The notes under the pieces were generated by a model, which saw only the letters and a program-made list of their open reading frames with translations, had not been told where the DNA came from and made no database searches. A program made the position numbers and the translations under genes. From Certhia americana (Eukaryota > Chordata > Aves > Passeriformes > Certhiidae), in assembly GCA_018697195.1 (NCBI GenBank), contig CM031857.1, forward strand, positions 92,762,617 through 92,826,616: a stretch of 64,000 bases of DNA, given 5' to 3'. Shown piece by piece: positions 22,651-35,668 of the stretch (positions are counted from its first letter, which is position 1; every line of letters begins with the position of its first letter).

Positions 22651-25149
22651 TTCAGAGGGGTGACTAAGGGAGTCTGTCAGCTTTTCAAAACACTTCATAG
22701 TGCTCCTCTGATTCATTGCCTTGGTAAAAGAAATTCTACAGGCAGACAAGTTGAATTGTTTAATTGTAAATTACATGAACACTAGCATTAAATGGAACAT
22801 CTAAGTAAGTTGGTGTGCAGTGTTAGATAGAGCTTTGTGTAGATATATTGTTATGCTTAAACTATCCCTTGCTCCTCTTGAACTCAAAATGATTTGTAGA
22901 CATTAAATGAGTGTCACAGACATTCTGTAGGGACAGGAAGTGTCCTGTTTGCAGTGACAGCAGGTAAAGAGAAGCTGCATGCAAGCACCATGGGACTGCA
23001 GAAGTAGACAGATTCAGGTGGGTCAGCAGGGAAGTCACAGTGTAGAGAGAGCAGAAGGAAAAGGCAGAAGTTTGTCCTACGTGATTCTGTGCAGTCTGCA
23101 AGTCATGATAGGGTCTTTTGCTACAGTGTGTGCTTGCATCTTTGAAGGAAGAATGAGAAGGAGGGGTAACAAACCTCCTGTGCTCTCCTTTCTCCCAAAC
23201 ACCAGCAGAGGCTTTTAGGCGGACAAGGAACAGACAGCACATCTTCTGTGCTGCTGCTGGAAGTGCCTGCTTGTGGCACGGGGACGTTGTGCCTTCTTCA
23301 CATGTAATGCCCTCCAGAGCTCCAGCTGAGCCACCTGTGTGGTCACTGTTCTTGTCTGTTCAAGGCCTTTTCTCCTAAACCTGGCGCTTTGGGTGACGCG
23401 CCGTCCCCCATTCTAAAAGAAGCCACTCATTTCAGTGTTTCACAGGGAAAGAGGAGATTGGATTAGCCAGCCAAATGATCAGACATCCACAGTGCAATGT
23501 TAAGCAATGTAAGTGTTGATTAAATGTTGCTTTAAGTGCAAAATTCAGCGTAGATAAATCCTTTAACAAAAAGTAACTGCCGAGCCTGGGAGAAATAAGG
23601 CTCTTCTTTTTGTGTTGTCTGAAGATTACCACTGAATTGAATGCTTTGAAAAAAAAAATCATGGATTTGGCTTCCTGTTCAAGATTGCTGCTGAAAACAC
23701 AATATTTCTTCACAGTTCTGCTTTCCAATCCATAAAAAAATTTCATGCAGACAAGGAAATATATGAAAAAAGGTTGTTGCTGTAAAAAGAACAAGTGTGT
23801 GACCCTCTGAGGTAGGTGAGGGTCAGTGAGTACTGGGTAGAAGCTACAGTTTTGACAAGTGGGGTCCAGACAGACTCTTCTGTCAGAGCTGAGATATTTT
23901 AAGAATGGATCTTTGCTGGAGCTCTCTGGAAATATTCAACTGGCTCAGTAGCTTATGGCTAGAGCAGAACTGCAGCTCCTTGCTGAGTCTGGAGCTCTGG
24001 GGAGAGAAACAGGCTCCCCTGCAGCTCCAAGCAATGTCACAGGGAGGTTGAGAGAGGACAGGCATAAAATTATGTGGTCAGGGTTTCCTGCTTTCCAGGC
24101 TGTCAAAGGCTCAAGGGTCTGGCTACTGCAGGGTGGGGAACAGAAAGTAAGTTAGGGTGATGCTAGGATTGCTCACTCAGAGCAACATTTGAGTGATTTG
24201 ATCTCAGTTACGTTTGCTGAATGACATTTCATGTATCAAAGCCACATTATGGCTTGAAATCAAGGTGTATATCTCGATAACAGCCAGAAGCAGTCTGGAT
24301 CTTGCATGACTCCTCTAAAACCAAAACCTGTTATATTTCTTTAGAGACTGTACACAGAAGTCATCAAATCATTGCTGAAGTATGAAAAGCTAAACTAGAA
24401 ATTTAATGCCCAGGAGAAATGTGACTAGATTTCCCTCTAATCTGAGCTTTTGGTATGTGGAGTTTGTCACTTTCTCTATGGCTAACACTGGCTAAAACTT
24501 GCTGTATGGGGACAGCACTCACTGCACACTGCATGTGTATTATCTGAGACAAACTTGTCCTGTGCAATGCAAAACAGATAAAAGTGTCAGGGATCTGAGG
24601 CTGGACTGAGGCACCGTTTCTGTATTTTCAGTTGGCAGATTTATCACAGTCTCTTGTGGGCTATGACTGACCACAGACTCAGTGGCCACATTCTGATGAG
24701 AGGTGGGTGTATACACACTACGAGGCAGAAGATGGAACTTCATGGAAAATGGAGAGAAATGATTTTAAATGGATCAGATAGGAGTGATTACCATAAAACA
24801 CATCACAACATATACAAAGGTGTCTCTGTCAGTTATAGCAGTTCAAGGCCTGCCTACAAATGGAGCAGATCATAAAAATAAGATTAATGTGATTCCAAGA
24901 AAAATATCGAGGAAAATATTTATAGTGAGAAACATGAAAATACAGTAAATAGTGTTTTTATTCCTGCAAAGACAACAAAAATATTTACATCCACTGTCAT
25001 GCCAATAGATCAACTCGATTGTGATGGGAAATAAGAACTAGCTTTCCAGTTTTGTGTATATCTAGAATTATGCATCTTTTTGTGGCAAGGCTTTATGTAC
25101 TGCAAACACTATATTAGTGTTCTTTTGATTAAAAGTTAATGAAAAATTT
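22651..25149. other. Non-coding sequence, one GC-richer segment
   Basis: The segment 23220-23415 is richer in GC and has several CpGs (for example GGTGACGCGCCGTCC near 23393-23407). Frames of up to 126 codons (22862-23242, minus) are unrecognised. No RNA gene or transposon was recognised. Confidence 0.4.
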
Positions 25150-25164
25150 CCTTGAAAGTTTGCT

Positions 25165-25280
25165 GTTTTGGTTTTTATGTTGGGGATTTTTGTTTGTTGT
25201 TGTTTCCTTTGGGTTTCTTTTTGGTTTGTTTATTTAGCTGTTTCGTTGTTTGTTTTGTTGGTTTGTTTTGGTTTTTTTTC
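25165..25280 (+). repeat. (GTTT)n-rich low-complexity tract
   Basis: The plus strand is almost entirely G and T, with repeated TTTG and GTTTG units. The overlapping 60-80-codon frames encode only Phe/Leu/Val/Cys/Gly-rich strings and are not genes. Confidence 0.85.
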
Positions 25281-26219
25281 CTGTGGCCAAGGATGCCTCA
25301 AAGCCATATAAATACAGGACTGGTACTGATAGTTCTTGTCCCTATGCTACTCATGCAACTGCAGCACCATGTCATCACAGAAAAAGTTGTGCAGATGTAA
25401 CCAGGGAAATAATGAGATTTAGCCCAAAGTTATTGTAACTTTAAAGTGAAAAAATATGCTTTGTATATGCCTAAGTCTATGAGATGAAATAGAAGTTTAA
25501 ATAAAGAGATCTTGATAGATTTTTTTTAGTAAGAAATGTTGCACTATATGAAGAAAAACCTTGACTCAACAGAATAAATGGAAAGGGATTTCTCCCTCAT
25601 GTGTATATTAGCACAAAATGTCCTGATTCCCCATTTAATTACAGCAAAAGTCATGTTGTTTTGTCTTTCCCATGTCCCCTGAAAGGTATTTCAGGCAACC
25701 ACAAGTATTACTGAAGGATTAGAAAATAAGATTACTTGGTATGGATTTCTGGATTTTAGGATAAATGTTTTACATTCACAAATTATGTAAACTATGAGTA
25801 AGTACTTCAGGAACCAGTCCAATATTCTACCTTCAAATTCTATTAATTTAGTTATTTGAACTGGCTGGAATGTTTATTCCAGCTTCTAGATCAGAAAAGG
25901 TTTTTATTGAGATATTTAGAGTTGGATCTGCTAAAAATAGTGAATGCTGAGCCAAATGTAGACCAAATTTTTTCACACAGAAAGAATTTTTATGAGTCAA
26001 TTAAAGTGAGTTATTGAAATAAATTCATACTCTCCATAATTCACATTTGAAGGAACATTCTGAAACCAAGGGTAACTGCATTGCATGTATGGAGGCAACT
26101 GAAATGTGCACTAAAGCAAAGTACCTTTTAGAATAACACACTGTTTAGGTGGTGGATTTTCCATTCATGTATTTGCTTTTTAATTATCTTTCCAAAGTGG
26201 GAATACATAAGTAAATAAT
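25281..26219. other. Non-coding AT-rich sequence
   Basis: A small perfect hairpin GCTGGAAT-GTTT-ATTCCAGC lies at about 25864-25883. Nothing else was recognised. Confidence 0.5.
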
Positions 26220-26283
26220 ATTTTTTTCCTTTTTGTTTTTGGTTTTGTTTTGCTTTGTTTTGTTTATTTTTAATTTAATTGCA
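26220..26283 (+). repeat. T-rich/(TTTTG)n low-complexity tract
   Basis: T runs interrupted by single G or C (TTTTGTTTTGCTTTG), grading into TTTATTTTTAATTTAATTG. Confidence 0.8.
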
Positions 26284-27625
26284 GAGTTACTTCACCTTTT
26301 CCCCTAGAAGAAACTGTATCTTCTCTCCAACAAGAATTTATGGTGTTTAGTGTTTTATAGGATAGAGCCCTCTTGGCAAAATACAGCAACCAGGATAGTT
26401 CTCTACAGTTCATTACTGATGGTTCAATGAAGTGCTCTGTTTATTTAAGACCTCACATCACACTTGTTTCTAAAGTATCTCAGCAGCTCAATCTTTGAAC
26501 TTATCTCTCTGTGAAAAGCAGGATTGCTTCTTCTTATGCATGTACCAGTGCTGTATCCAGAGTAGCTTGTGATGTGTCAAGATATGGAATTTCCACTGCT
26601 TCCTTTAGGAGATTGTTTTACCCCAGCTGGTCTCACTGTCAAGTGATTATTGACTGAGATCTGGTCTGGCTAATTTCAAGCTGATACTCTGGATTGTTTC
26701 TTCACTATTTAAAAGCTTTCTGGAAATCTACTGTATGCAGCCTGAATGCAAAAATTCATTTATTAGGTCAAGAAAGCATCTTAAGCAGATGCTTTAACAC
26801 ATGATGCATCTTGTGTTGAATGCCCCAACAACATTACTAGATCAGGAGAGTATGGAAATTCAATGAGTGGTGACTCATATGCCCCTGAGCTCCCATTCTG
26901 TCAGCAGTTTCCATTCTTCTTCTTAGCTGATGTAAACAATGAATCTGTACTGGGTTACCATAGGAGAATTTGGCACTGCAGTGTTTTTGTCTTCCTAGAT
27001 TTAATATTAGTTTTTGTTTGTTTTCTTCCCCTTTTCTTAGATATTCTGTTGTGTCTAAACCCCAGGAAGCAGCTACCCATCAGTATCTTCCAGGGAGGGC
27101 AGCTGCTATTTTACTTAGCCTGAGGCATAGAAGCACAAGAAATATAAACACTGAAGCTTAGGGAATCAGAGATTGCCTCCCACATCCAAGATCCAAGAGC
27201 AGGATCCCAGTTCTACCCCAAGGGAACACATGAATGAGTAGCATCTCCCATTTGTTACTAGGAAAAGAACTGAGAGCAACTGAGGATCAGAGACATAGGG
27301 AGCATTGAGTCCCTTCTCCTCATGCCCCAGGTAGCTCTGGAGTAGCCTCACTGTCTGCCTTGCCCCTGTAGAAGGTCAGAAGCAGCAAATAATATCTTCT
27401 AGACTTTCCTGTAGTTCTGGACATAAAGAAAATAAAATAAAGAACTGTTAAGCATGCTGTATTGTTCTGAATATTTGAGCATATTCAAATGAGAGTATTG
27501 CAGTCCTGGCAGCACTGCTAAGAAGAGATCAGAGGGGATTACTAAGTATTTTGACATAATAATAGCTAATCAGCTGAACAGACTCAGACTGACCTGATCA
27601 GTAGAAAAGGTAATGGGATTGCTTT
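26284..27625. other. Non-coding sequence, nothing recognised
   Basis: Frames of 60-86 codons at 26863-27351 have no recognisable domain. No RNA gene or mobile element was recognised. Confidence 0.5.
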
Positions 27626-27712
27626 TAAAATAAATAAATAAGTAAGTAATGAAAGAAAGAAAAAGAAAGATTGAAAGAATGAAAGAAGAAAGATAAAGAT
27701 AGACAAAGATAA
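27626..27712 (+). repeat. (AAAT)n/(GAAA)n purine-rich microsatellite
   Basis: AAATAAATAAATAAGTAAG is followed by imperfect GAAA and AAAGAT units. This is a typical decayed purine-rich simple repeat. Confidence 0.85.
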
Positions 27713-28620
27713 GTTACTCACATGACCCATAAAAGAAGACTCACCATACACACTACATTTTTATACAATTTACCAACTATTTCCCTGTAAAATCTGAGGA
27801 ATGCAGGGATCAAACTTGGGAAAGTGTTAATTATGTATGCTCATGACCAAATAAATCCAGTGATGGGGAGTCCTGTGCAGAAAACTGGTTTCAGTCTGCC
27901 CTTTTAGTGCTTGAGCAAAGCAGGAGGTGTGTGTTAAATATATGTATTGATCACTAGAACTGAAAATAATCTGGGTGGTCAGTCCCAGTGCTGACAAGAT
28001 TTATTGTCATTCTGCAATGCTGCTGACAGATGTTATTGATTGTAGTTCATATTGTTTATATGCTTCTCTGAAACAGTTAATTTTAGCACAGTGGGACAGA
28101 ATGTCTTACTGCACATGGGACAGTCAGAATGAATGGCTTCATGGAATTTTTAATTACTTTCTGTTTTACTCTCATCAATTAATAATGACAGGAGCAGTTT
28201 TGCTGCTGTCAGAAGACACTTTCAGTGTTGTTTAAAGATGATGACTACAAAAAAGCCAATTAATACTTTTGTGAAGAAGGTTCTCTTTGTGAGAGTGTAG
28301 ACTTTTTTCCTCCTTTCCCTTCCACAGGGAATGAAATCTCTTTAGTGGTGCACTGCATGGGGCATTCCCTTTGTGATCTGAATGCACTGTAGCTTCTTAG
28401 AGATCCATTCCTGCATCCTCATGCAAGTGAAAACACGGTGATGTTTTCATTGTACTACCAAGAAGCTCTAAGCTGACAGTATTGATGTTCTCAATTACTT
28501 TTACTATGCTTAGTGCATCTGTTGTCAGTGTGGAAAAACATCGTACTTTTTGGTACCTCTATGCCTCTGCTGCCTCTTCCCATTCATTAATTTTGTATCT
28601 GAGCATACTGTGATCTTCAG
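27713..28620. other. Non-coding sequence
   Basis: An unrecognised 86-codon plus frame (27975-28235) is present. Nothing else is supported. Confidence 0.5.
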
Positions 28621-28708
28621 TATTTGCAGGCTCAAAACACTCCAGCCAAGTGCCAGTATCCCTGACAGAGAGCTGAAGCACAAGCTCCGACAGCTGAAGT
28701 GCATCTTT
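28621..28708 (+). other. Candidate internal exon (ab initio)
   Basis: A consensus donor GTAAGT starts at 28709. Two acceptors are possible: TGATCTTCAG ending at 28620, or TATTTGCAG ending at 28629. The exon would be 88 or 79 nt. Only one frame is open through it. It ends on a whole codon at 28708 and reads RLKTLQPSASIPDRELKHKL followed by RQLKCIF, a charged, helix-prone segment unlike the hydrophobic chance frames nearby. The frame stays open past the donor, so the frame alone does not set the boundary. I do not recognise the protein, and no partner exon was found in the window. It could be one exon of a long-intron gene or a cryptic site. Confidence 0.25.
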
Positions 28709-31700
28709 GTAAGTATGCTTGTCCTACTGAATTGCTGGGTGCTCCCTGCCCCGGGTTTGGCCTAAATCAGCTGGCACTCCTCTAGTCACTGGGAACAGCT
28801 TGGGAGCTTTATGAACACAATCAGTTATAGCCACTTGATCTGGATGCTCATGGCAAGTTTAATTCCTTACTACATACATGAGTCCTGTCACATCCCTCAG
28901 ACCTCAGCTCATGCAAGGACTTAGGTTGCTACTGATGTAAAGGAGTGCTTGGGTAAGTAAAAACTAGTTTAAAGGTGTAACTGCTGTCATAAATTGGGAC
29001 CTAACTACCGAAAATTGTGATAATCACTAGTACCATGATGGTGTCTACAGAAAATAAAAGTAATGTAATAAAATTGCTAATACAAAGTCACCTAGGCTAC
29101 AAAACCTTGTTACTAAACTTCTTGCCCTGAGGAAATGCAAATAAATGTCCTTCTGCTTACTGAGTTACCTACAAACAGTGCAGGCTGCGGCAATACAGAT
29201 AAATGGCAGATGCATTTCAATAATGAATTATCATGCATATGATCCCACCAAAAAAGAGTGGAGACAAATACCTTCTAAAACAAATAAGAAACCAAGAGGG
29301 TGAGGTTGCTATGATTTAGTATGTTTTCTCCAGAACAAAGAGACTTTCTGGAGCTTCAGTGGAGTATCATTTAGACTCCTAAGCTCTCTGGTGGCAATTT
29401 GCAGTAGGGGCTTGGCTTGTGTTCATAAAAGTGATTAAGTGGAATGGAAGATATCAGCAGTATAGTATAAACCTCTTGTGAATAAGATCCAATAAAGCAT
29501 TTTAGTCCTACTGTGCTGACTTAGTTATGAAGTCCAATATTATTCACAGGGTTTAGTCTTCATAAACTGCCTGTCCTTAGTACAAAGGTTCATTAAAGAG
29601 GGATAGCATTAACACTCTGCTTTGCAGCTGATCCACATAAAAAAAAAAAAATGTAAACAAAGTACAACTAGCCAGAGCTTATTTTCTCAGCTGTATTCTG
29701 GTGCTTTTTAATTTTGGAGAAAATTGAACTGAACAGGGAGATTACTAAGGTATTTTTTATGTGAAATCTATCGAGGTATTTATTAGGACAAAATAAAGTA
29801 TATATTCTTTTCTTAAGTTCAGAACTCTCATCTTTCTTAGTTGTTTTACACTTATATGAAGCTTTTTCAGTGCTGATAAACACAATAAATCTCAAAATTA
29901 CTTAAACCAGTTAGGAGTGCCACAGTGAGGTGTAGCAATTCTTTCATTTTCTGCAGATCGGGTAATTGATGAAGATAGGTGTTAAGTGGACTTAAATCAA
30001 CCAATGTGTTGGTGGTGAATTCCATGTTCTCAGGGTTTGATCCTGTTTTCTTAGTGGTAGTAATATCAATACTGATTGAAAAGATACCAATTCAACAACT
30101 AAACTCTCCAACTCACAAAAAAGGAGTAGTTAAAGAAATTATTTAGAAGTTCTAAGCTGTAGCTTCCCCTACTCCAAACTCTCATTGAAATCTGTCCTCC
30201 TCAAAATGGAGTTTTATAGCTCCTACATATATCCTTTCAGTTGCTTTGCTGTGACTACTTCACAAACTGTCTGTGGAAGCCAAAGAACTGTTTTTTTAAA
30301 TATAGCCATGTCTCCTGGTCATTTACTGTGTTTACTGATATAGGTTCCTGCTGTGTCTTAGCTCATGCTCTATAAACTTATCTTGTGCAAGGATGTAAGG
30401 AACAAGCTGTGCTGGGACAGTCCCTGGGGTCTGAGAGGTTCCCTACCCTGTCTCTGGCATGGGTCAGTCCCTAGTGACAAGGGGAGAGTATTGAATAAGC
30501 AGAGTGTGATAAATTCTCCTTAGCTTTATGCCTTCATATAGCAGTGGGCTAAGGTCTACCAGGCCCAAAAGTGCTGGTTTGCCTCTTGGTAACTCACAAA
30601 AGATTTTCCTTCTGCAGGGCTGCGAAGATAGCTTTAAAGATTTGTATCTTTTTGGCTTTCTACTACCCTGCAACAGCCAAAATGCCCATAATTTAATTAT
30701 GTGCCACATGAAAGAAATCCAAAAAAACCAAAAAAGCCCTCACTTGTTTGGAAGAAAAAATAGATTCTGTATTACAACAATGTAACAACTCATACAACAA
30801 CTCTTCAATCCTCCCTGACATTCTTGTCTCCTAAGGCTCCTGTCATACTCTTCTGCTCCCTTCCCAGAATGAGAGGCCACAGACAACTTATTTCCCTGTT
30901 GTAGAGCAGCCTTTCCACATCCTTGCCAGTCCCTGTCTTCATTCCGCCAGCTTTTCCTGGGGTACTTCTTCATTTTTCAGGAAGATGTCTTTGGATTGTA
31001 TGGAATTTCCAAAATTCAGTGAAGTCATGGATTTATGCTATTGAGTATGGAGGACATAGGGATTTTTCATAGGTGGAGATTAATATTCAAGTGCAGATTT
31101 ACCTGATGACATGTCTGCAACCCCTTTCTTTTCACTCATTACCCATCCATTTGCTATATCATTTTCGGATGTGGCCTTTTATTTTCCCTTGTGTCAAACA
31201 ATGTGGACAACAAATCAAAGACACAGCTGTCTGGATCTGGCCCCAGCAGGGTTCATTTGGTAGTCAGTGTTGACATTTCCTAAAGGAGGATAAGCTGCTC
31301 TTGCTTACCCTGGTCAAATATTTCTGGTAAAATAACACGGACTTAGTAGAGATGGCAATTCACCTTATTTTTTGCCTTCCAACAGGACGGATTTTTTCTT
31401 CCCCATGCCCTCAAAAACAAGGCCAAAGCAGTGGCTTATGAAGGACAACTAAGGAAACAGAGACTTTGGGCTACCTGGTCCTGAAACAATAAAGTCTGCC
31501 CTGCACTGAGTAGAGGTAATCCATGCAAGGAAGCTGAATGTGAAGTAGCTTTATCCTATGCAGTGACAGGTGCACATAATTCATACGGCTCCCAGTTTTT
31601 TGGAAAACCTGGCATAACTGGGACCATTAACTGATTTTTTTTCCATATCACATTGTCTGACATTATCAGATGGTACTGTGTTTCTAAACATGTGTCTGTG

Positions 31701-32819
31701 AGACTTCTGAGTCTCACAACAAAGTCACCAGTTTTGGGAGGAGCTTTTTCTTTTCCTCTGGCAATGGTTTTTTGCCATGTATCAAGAAGCATGAAATATT
31801 GAAAAGGCAGAAAGAATTATGCCACTGCAGATCCCACTATTGCATTAATTCTCCAAGAAACTGCTCTAATTCAACTGTGTAGTTTTTAATTATATTTACT
31901 GATATTTCCTGATACATATTTCATTATTCTAAAGGTTTCAATAATATGAATAGAGTATTCTGTGACTAAGGAATCAAGAGGTGAAATATATGAGAGAAAA
32001 CACAAAAGCTGCCAAAAGAACTGAACAAATCACTTTTTTCTTTATTGTGATTTACAAAGCAAGCGAATAAGTTGCTTTACTACAGAAGCTGAGCAGCTTC
32101 ATTCAGCACTTTGATGTGTTCAGGCTAATCTGCTATTCTGCTCTACAAATTTGATGTGATTTCAGAAGCAGATTTAATTCTCAGTTAATTAATGTAGGTG
32201 AGCATGAATAGCATTTTTTTTCTTGCACTGAGCAAAGTTGCTGAAAATAAATGTCTCTGCAGGTTGAAGCAGTATAGTAAGTGTCTGAAAAAACAGTCGA
32301 AAGGTGAAAATGCAGCCAGGAGTTAAATCTCTCTGTAGGGTGTTCCTGGGGCTTTTACTAGTCTTATTTCCTTCCTGATAGAGCTTTGAAATTCTTAGCA
32401 ATTTCCAGCTCTCAATGTAAGTAGCATAAAGCTATTAATATATACTCTGATAAGAGGACCAAAAAATTGTACCAGGGGAATAACACAGTAGGCCTTCTAG
32501 AGTGCAGAGTAAGTGCAACCTTCACATGGTGGATTTATCAGGACACAGTGAGGTATTTAATAGTAAACACATTCCTGCTCTTTGTCTCTCTTATGTGCTT
32601 GTTTTCATACACAAATACCTACAAAAGACTCCTCGAAGTTTCCATTGGTCAGCCAATGCTTGTGAGAATGAAATAGCTCTTGATAGTATTTTTAGGAGGC
32701 AGCTTACTGTGGCCTTCTCCACAGAATAGGATAGATCAGCTCTACAATTACTGAAACCTTGTTTTGATTTGGCATTTTATTTAAATTTACATCTGTATCA
32801 TTGCATCCCAACATTACTC

Positions 32820-32820
<1 letters not shown>
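28709..32820. other. Non-coding sequence, nothing firmly recognised
   Basis: Contains an A13 run at 29639-29651 and an imperfect stem near 29351-29386 (GAGCTT/AAGCTC, GGAGT/ACTCC). Open frames of 60-85 codons on both strands near 30464-30973 are unrecognised. No RNA gene or transposon was recognised. Confidence 0.4.

Positions 32821-32823
<3 letters not shown>

Positions 32824-32856
<33 letters not shown>
32824..32856 (+). repeat. A33 homopolymer with purine-rich continuation
   Basis: Thirty-three uninterrupted A are followed by GGAAAAGAAGGAAT and further AGGAAGA-like units to about 32895. There is no AATAAA closely upstream and no recognisable retrocopy before it. The purity suggests it is young, polymorphic or error-prone in assembly. 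Confidence 0.9.
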
Positions 32857-32858
<2 letters not shown>

Positions 32859-32969
32859 AAAAGAAGGAATACAGGAAGAAGGAAGAAAGAGGAGAATAAT
32901 ATAGCCAAAGGAAGAAAACTGCAGTCCTTTCCCCATACCATTTACATCTGTTCCTTTTACTAGTCTTAT

Positions 32970-33697
32970 GTGACCAAATGCTGGGTCCTGCATTTGGGTC
33001 ACATCAATCCCATGCATCACTACAGCCTTGGGGAAAAGTGGCTGGAAAGTTGCCTGGCAGAAAAGGCAAGGGGGGTGAACATGAGTTGGAAGTGTGGCCA
33101 AGATGTTTAGGTGGCCAAGAAGACCAGTACAGCCTGGCCTGAATCATCAATAGTGTGGCCAGCAAGACCAGGGAAAGGATTGTCCTCTTGTCTACAGCGC
33201 TGGTGAGGCCACAACAAAGACACGGAGGGGCTGGAGAGTGTCCAGAGAAGGGCAGTGGAGCTGGGGAAGGGTCTGGAGCACAAGTTCTATGAGGAGCAGC
33301 TGAAGGAACTTTGGTAGCCTGGTCTGGACAAAAGGCTCAGGGGGAACCTTATCACTCTTTACAAGTCCCTGAAAGGAGGCTGTAGCAACGTGAGGGTTAG
33401 TCTTTTATCACATGAAGCAAGCAATTGAGATTTTAATAAATGGCCTCAAGTCACATCAAGGGAGGTTTAGATTGGATATTAGGAAATTTTTTTTCCCTGA
33501 AAGCTTTGTCAAAACCTCTGAAACAGGCTGCCCAAAGAAGTGGTGGAGGCATCATTCCTGGAGTTATTCAAAAGTTGTGTAGATATAGTACTTAAGGGTG
33601 TGGTTTATTGGGGCCTTGGCAGTACTGGGTTAGTGGCTGGACTTGATCTTAAAGTCCTTTTCCAACCCAAATTATTCTGTCATTCTGTGATTCTATA
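32970..33697 (+). mobile_element. CR1 LINE copy, ORF2 C-terminal half plus 3' UTR
   Basis: This is the longest CR1 in the window. It starts at CCAAATGCTGGGTCCTGCAT followed by TTGGGTCACATCAATCCCAT. It continues through GTGGCCAGCAAGACCAGGGA, GTCCAGAGAAGGGCAGTGGA and TCTGGAGCACAAGTTCTATG, then GGAGGTTTAGATTGGATATT. It ends in TTCTGTCATTCTGTGATTCT. The last coding part reads LPKEVVEASFLELFKS-like, equivalent to the conserved LPREVVESPSLEVFK. Short deletions near 33070 and 33210, plus in-frame stops (for example TTTGGTAGCC near 33310), inactivate it. It is 5'-truncated and shares its subfamily end with the minus copy at 18.6 kb. Confidence 0.9.
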
Positions 33698-35668
33698 GTC
33701 TGGATTATGACAAGAGTTTTTCTACTTTCCCTTCTGCTAGTGTTGCACTGTTCCAAATATTCCTCAATATCTCTTTCAATCAGCATCGTTCCTTAGCATT
33801 TTGATTGCTTTCCTTGGGCTTTGGCTGCTGTGTATGTTTTCAGAGCCAAGAGATGCATTCCTTTGAGTGTCCTCTTTTTCACAAACCAGAAGAGTTTATA
33901 CAGCCTTTGACGAGGAAACCTGGGATGACAGTAATTGTACTGAAGCTTTCTGGGTGTTTTCCACCTCCAGACAGAAGGCATTAATACAGCTGCTCTCCTG
34001 TTTTAACGAGGTAACAGCCACATACCCACCTGTGGCACCAATATCTGACAGATACAGCTCTAGCAGGAAAAGCTGAAAAGACTGAGCATCCGCAAAATGA
34101 TCCTGGTTAGATTTGCTCTGACTCCAGGCCTGAGGTGTACTCTTCCACTGTCACATTTGCTAATTACTTCAGGGTATTTGCAAGGTATATCCCCTTCTAG
34201 CTGGCAGGGAATGGTAAACCGGGAATGGGTAAAAATTCCCAAACCTGACTGTCTTGTGTGGTGACCCTGTTGTTGGGTTCATCCCCATCCTTGCTGGGAC
34301 AGGGGGACTGTTGTCATTGTATGCAGAATGTGCACGGCCACGCATGACAGATTTCATGCAAAGCAGTTTAACCAGACATCTAATCTCGCCTGGAGGGAAG
34401 AATGATTTTACAGAGTGTGTATTCATTCTTTTATTCATTTTGCTCTGTGTTTCTGCACTAGTGAGTAGGAATAATTCTTTATGTTCTATTCTATGAACAA
34501 TACTAGAAATCCTGTCACCCGATTTTATCATGTCCCTTGTTACTCTATAATCATCAGAAATTTCAAAACCAGACATGAAACTTGTAACAGTTTGGATATG
34601 TATGTGCAGATAGGTCAATGAACATGCACTACATTGTAGAATGTAATTTTTAATTTGTGTTCTATTTAGAATTTTTTTTTTTGTTGGGAATTATGGCAAG
34701 TTATAACTCCGAAAAAGAGATAGCACTAACATTTCTCACGTATGATGCCTGATGTGACCTCATAAATCTTTGTACCTCAGTAGTAATAACACTTCTCCAG
34801 GTGTAAGTCTTCAGACTAGTGGTGACCTAAGCAAGAGAAGTGGGTATATTCTTTTTTTCACTATGTATCTCTGGAGTAGCCCTTTCAGCTCAGGATTTGT
34901 GGGAATGTTGATCATCTTCACAACATGTGGGCATGCCCTACGGTGTCATAACTCTCCCTTCTGCCTACAAACTCAAACTGCAATCTCTGCCTACAAATAC
35001 AAACTTTCTCAGCATTTGTGAAGTTGGGATAAGGCTTGGGGTTAGTTTCTGTTTGAGACTTTGGAGGTTTTTGAGACTTTGAACTCTGTTGACCCCATCG
35101 GTTCAAAGTAGACACCTTGAACATGAAAGCCTTAAAATTCTAATTAAACTGGCTAGCAAAGGAATGTGAAAAATCTCAGCAAGGCTGTGAGGCAGAGATT
35201 GATAAAACATGGATTTAGTCTGTAATTTAAAGGGCAAGTCTGTTAGGATTAAAAACTGAACCAAGTTCATGCTCCCTCAGACTTTGTGCTTCCGCTTCCT
35301 TTGCAAGGACCAAGATAACTGAACAGAAGAAAGGAAGCTTTGTGCAATCCTCATTTAGGTGAACACAAACCTGTTCCTACTTACCTTATTTGCTCAGCAT
35401 CATGTCATGGCTTGCTCTCAATTGCTTGACCATCCTGGAAACCAGGAAAGACCATTTCTTTCTTCTATCTGATGGAGGCAGTCATAAAAACATTTCCTCT
35501 CACCCAAACCAGGAATTGCTTTGTTGCATGTCATGGCTCAAGGCAGACCCACCCTACTTCCTGCCATAGACCAGCTTGGCTACATTGCTAAACCCTACAC
35601 AGAATAAATTACAGATTAAAATCCTGAATGTTTTAGTGGGCCACGAAGGCAGGGTTTCATGATGCAAC
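33698..35668. other. Non-coding sequence, unrecognised frames
   Basis: Minus frame 34169-34618 (149 codons) and plus frame 34254-34496 (80 codons) overlap around 34.2-34.6 kb. Neither shows a known domain or splice support. Nothing else was recognised. Confidence 0.4.

Noticed and set aside
25152..25438. Hydrophobic frames of 62-82 codons as membrane peptides
   Set aside because: They lie in a (GTTT)n-rich tract, which gives Phe/Val/Leu/Cys by composition.
34169..34618. 149-codon minus frame as a gene
   Set aside because: No recognisable domain, overlapping frames on the other strand, and no splice or promoter evidence.
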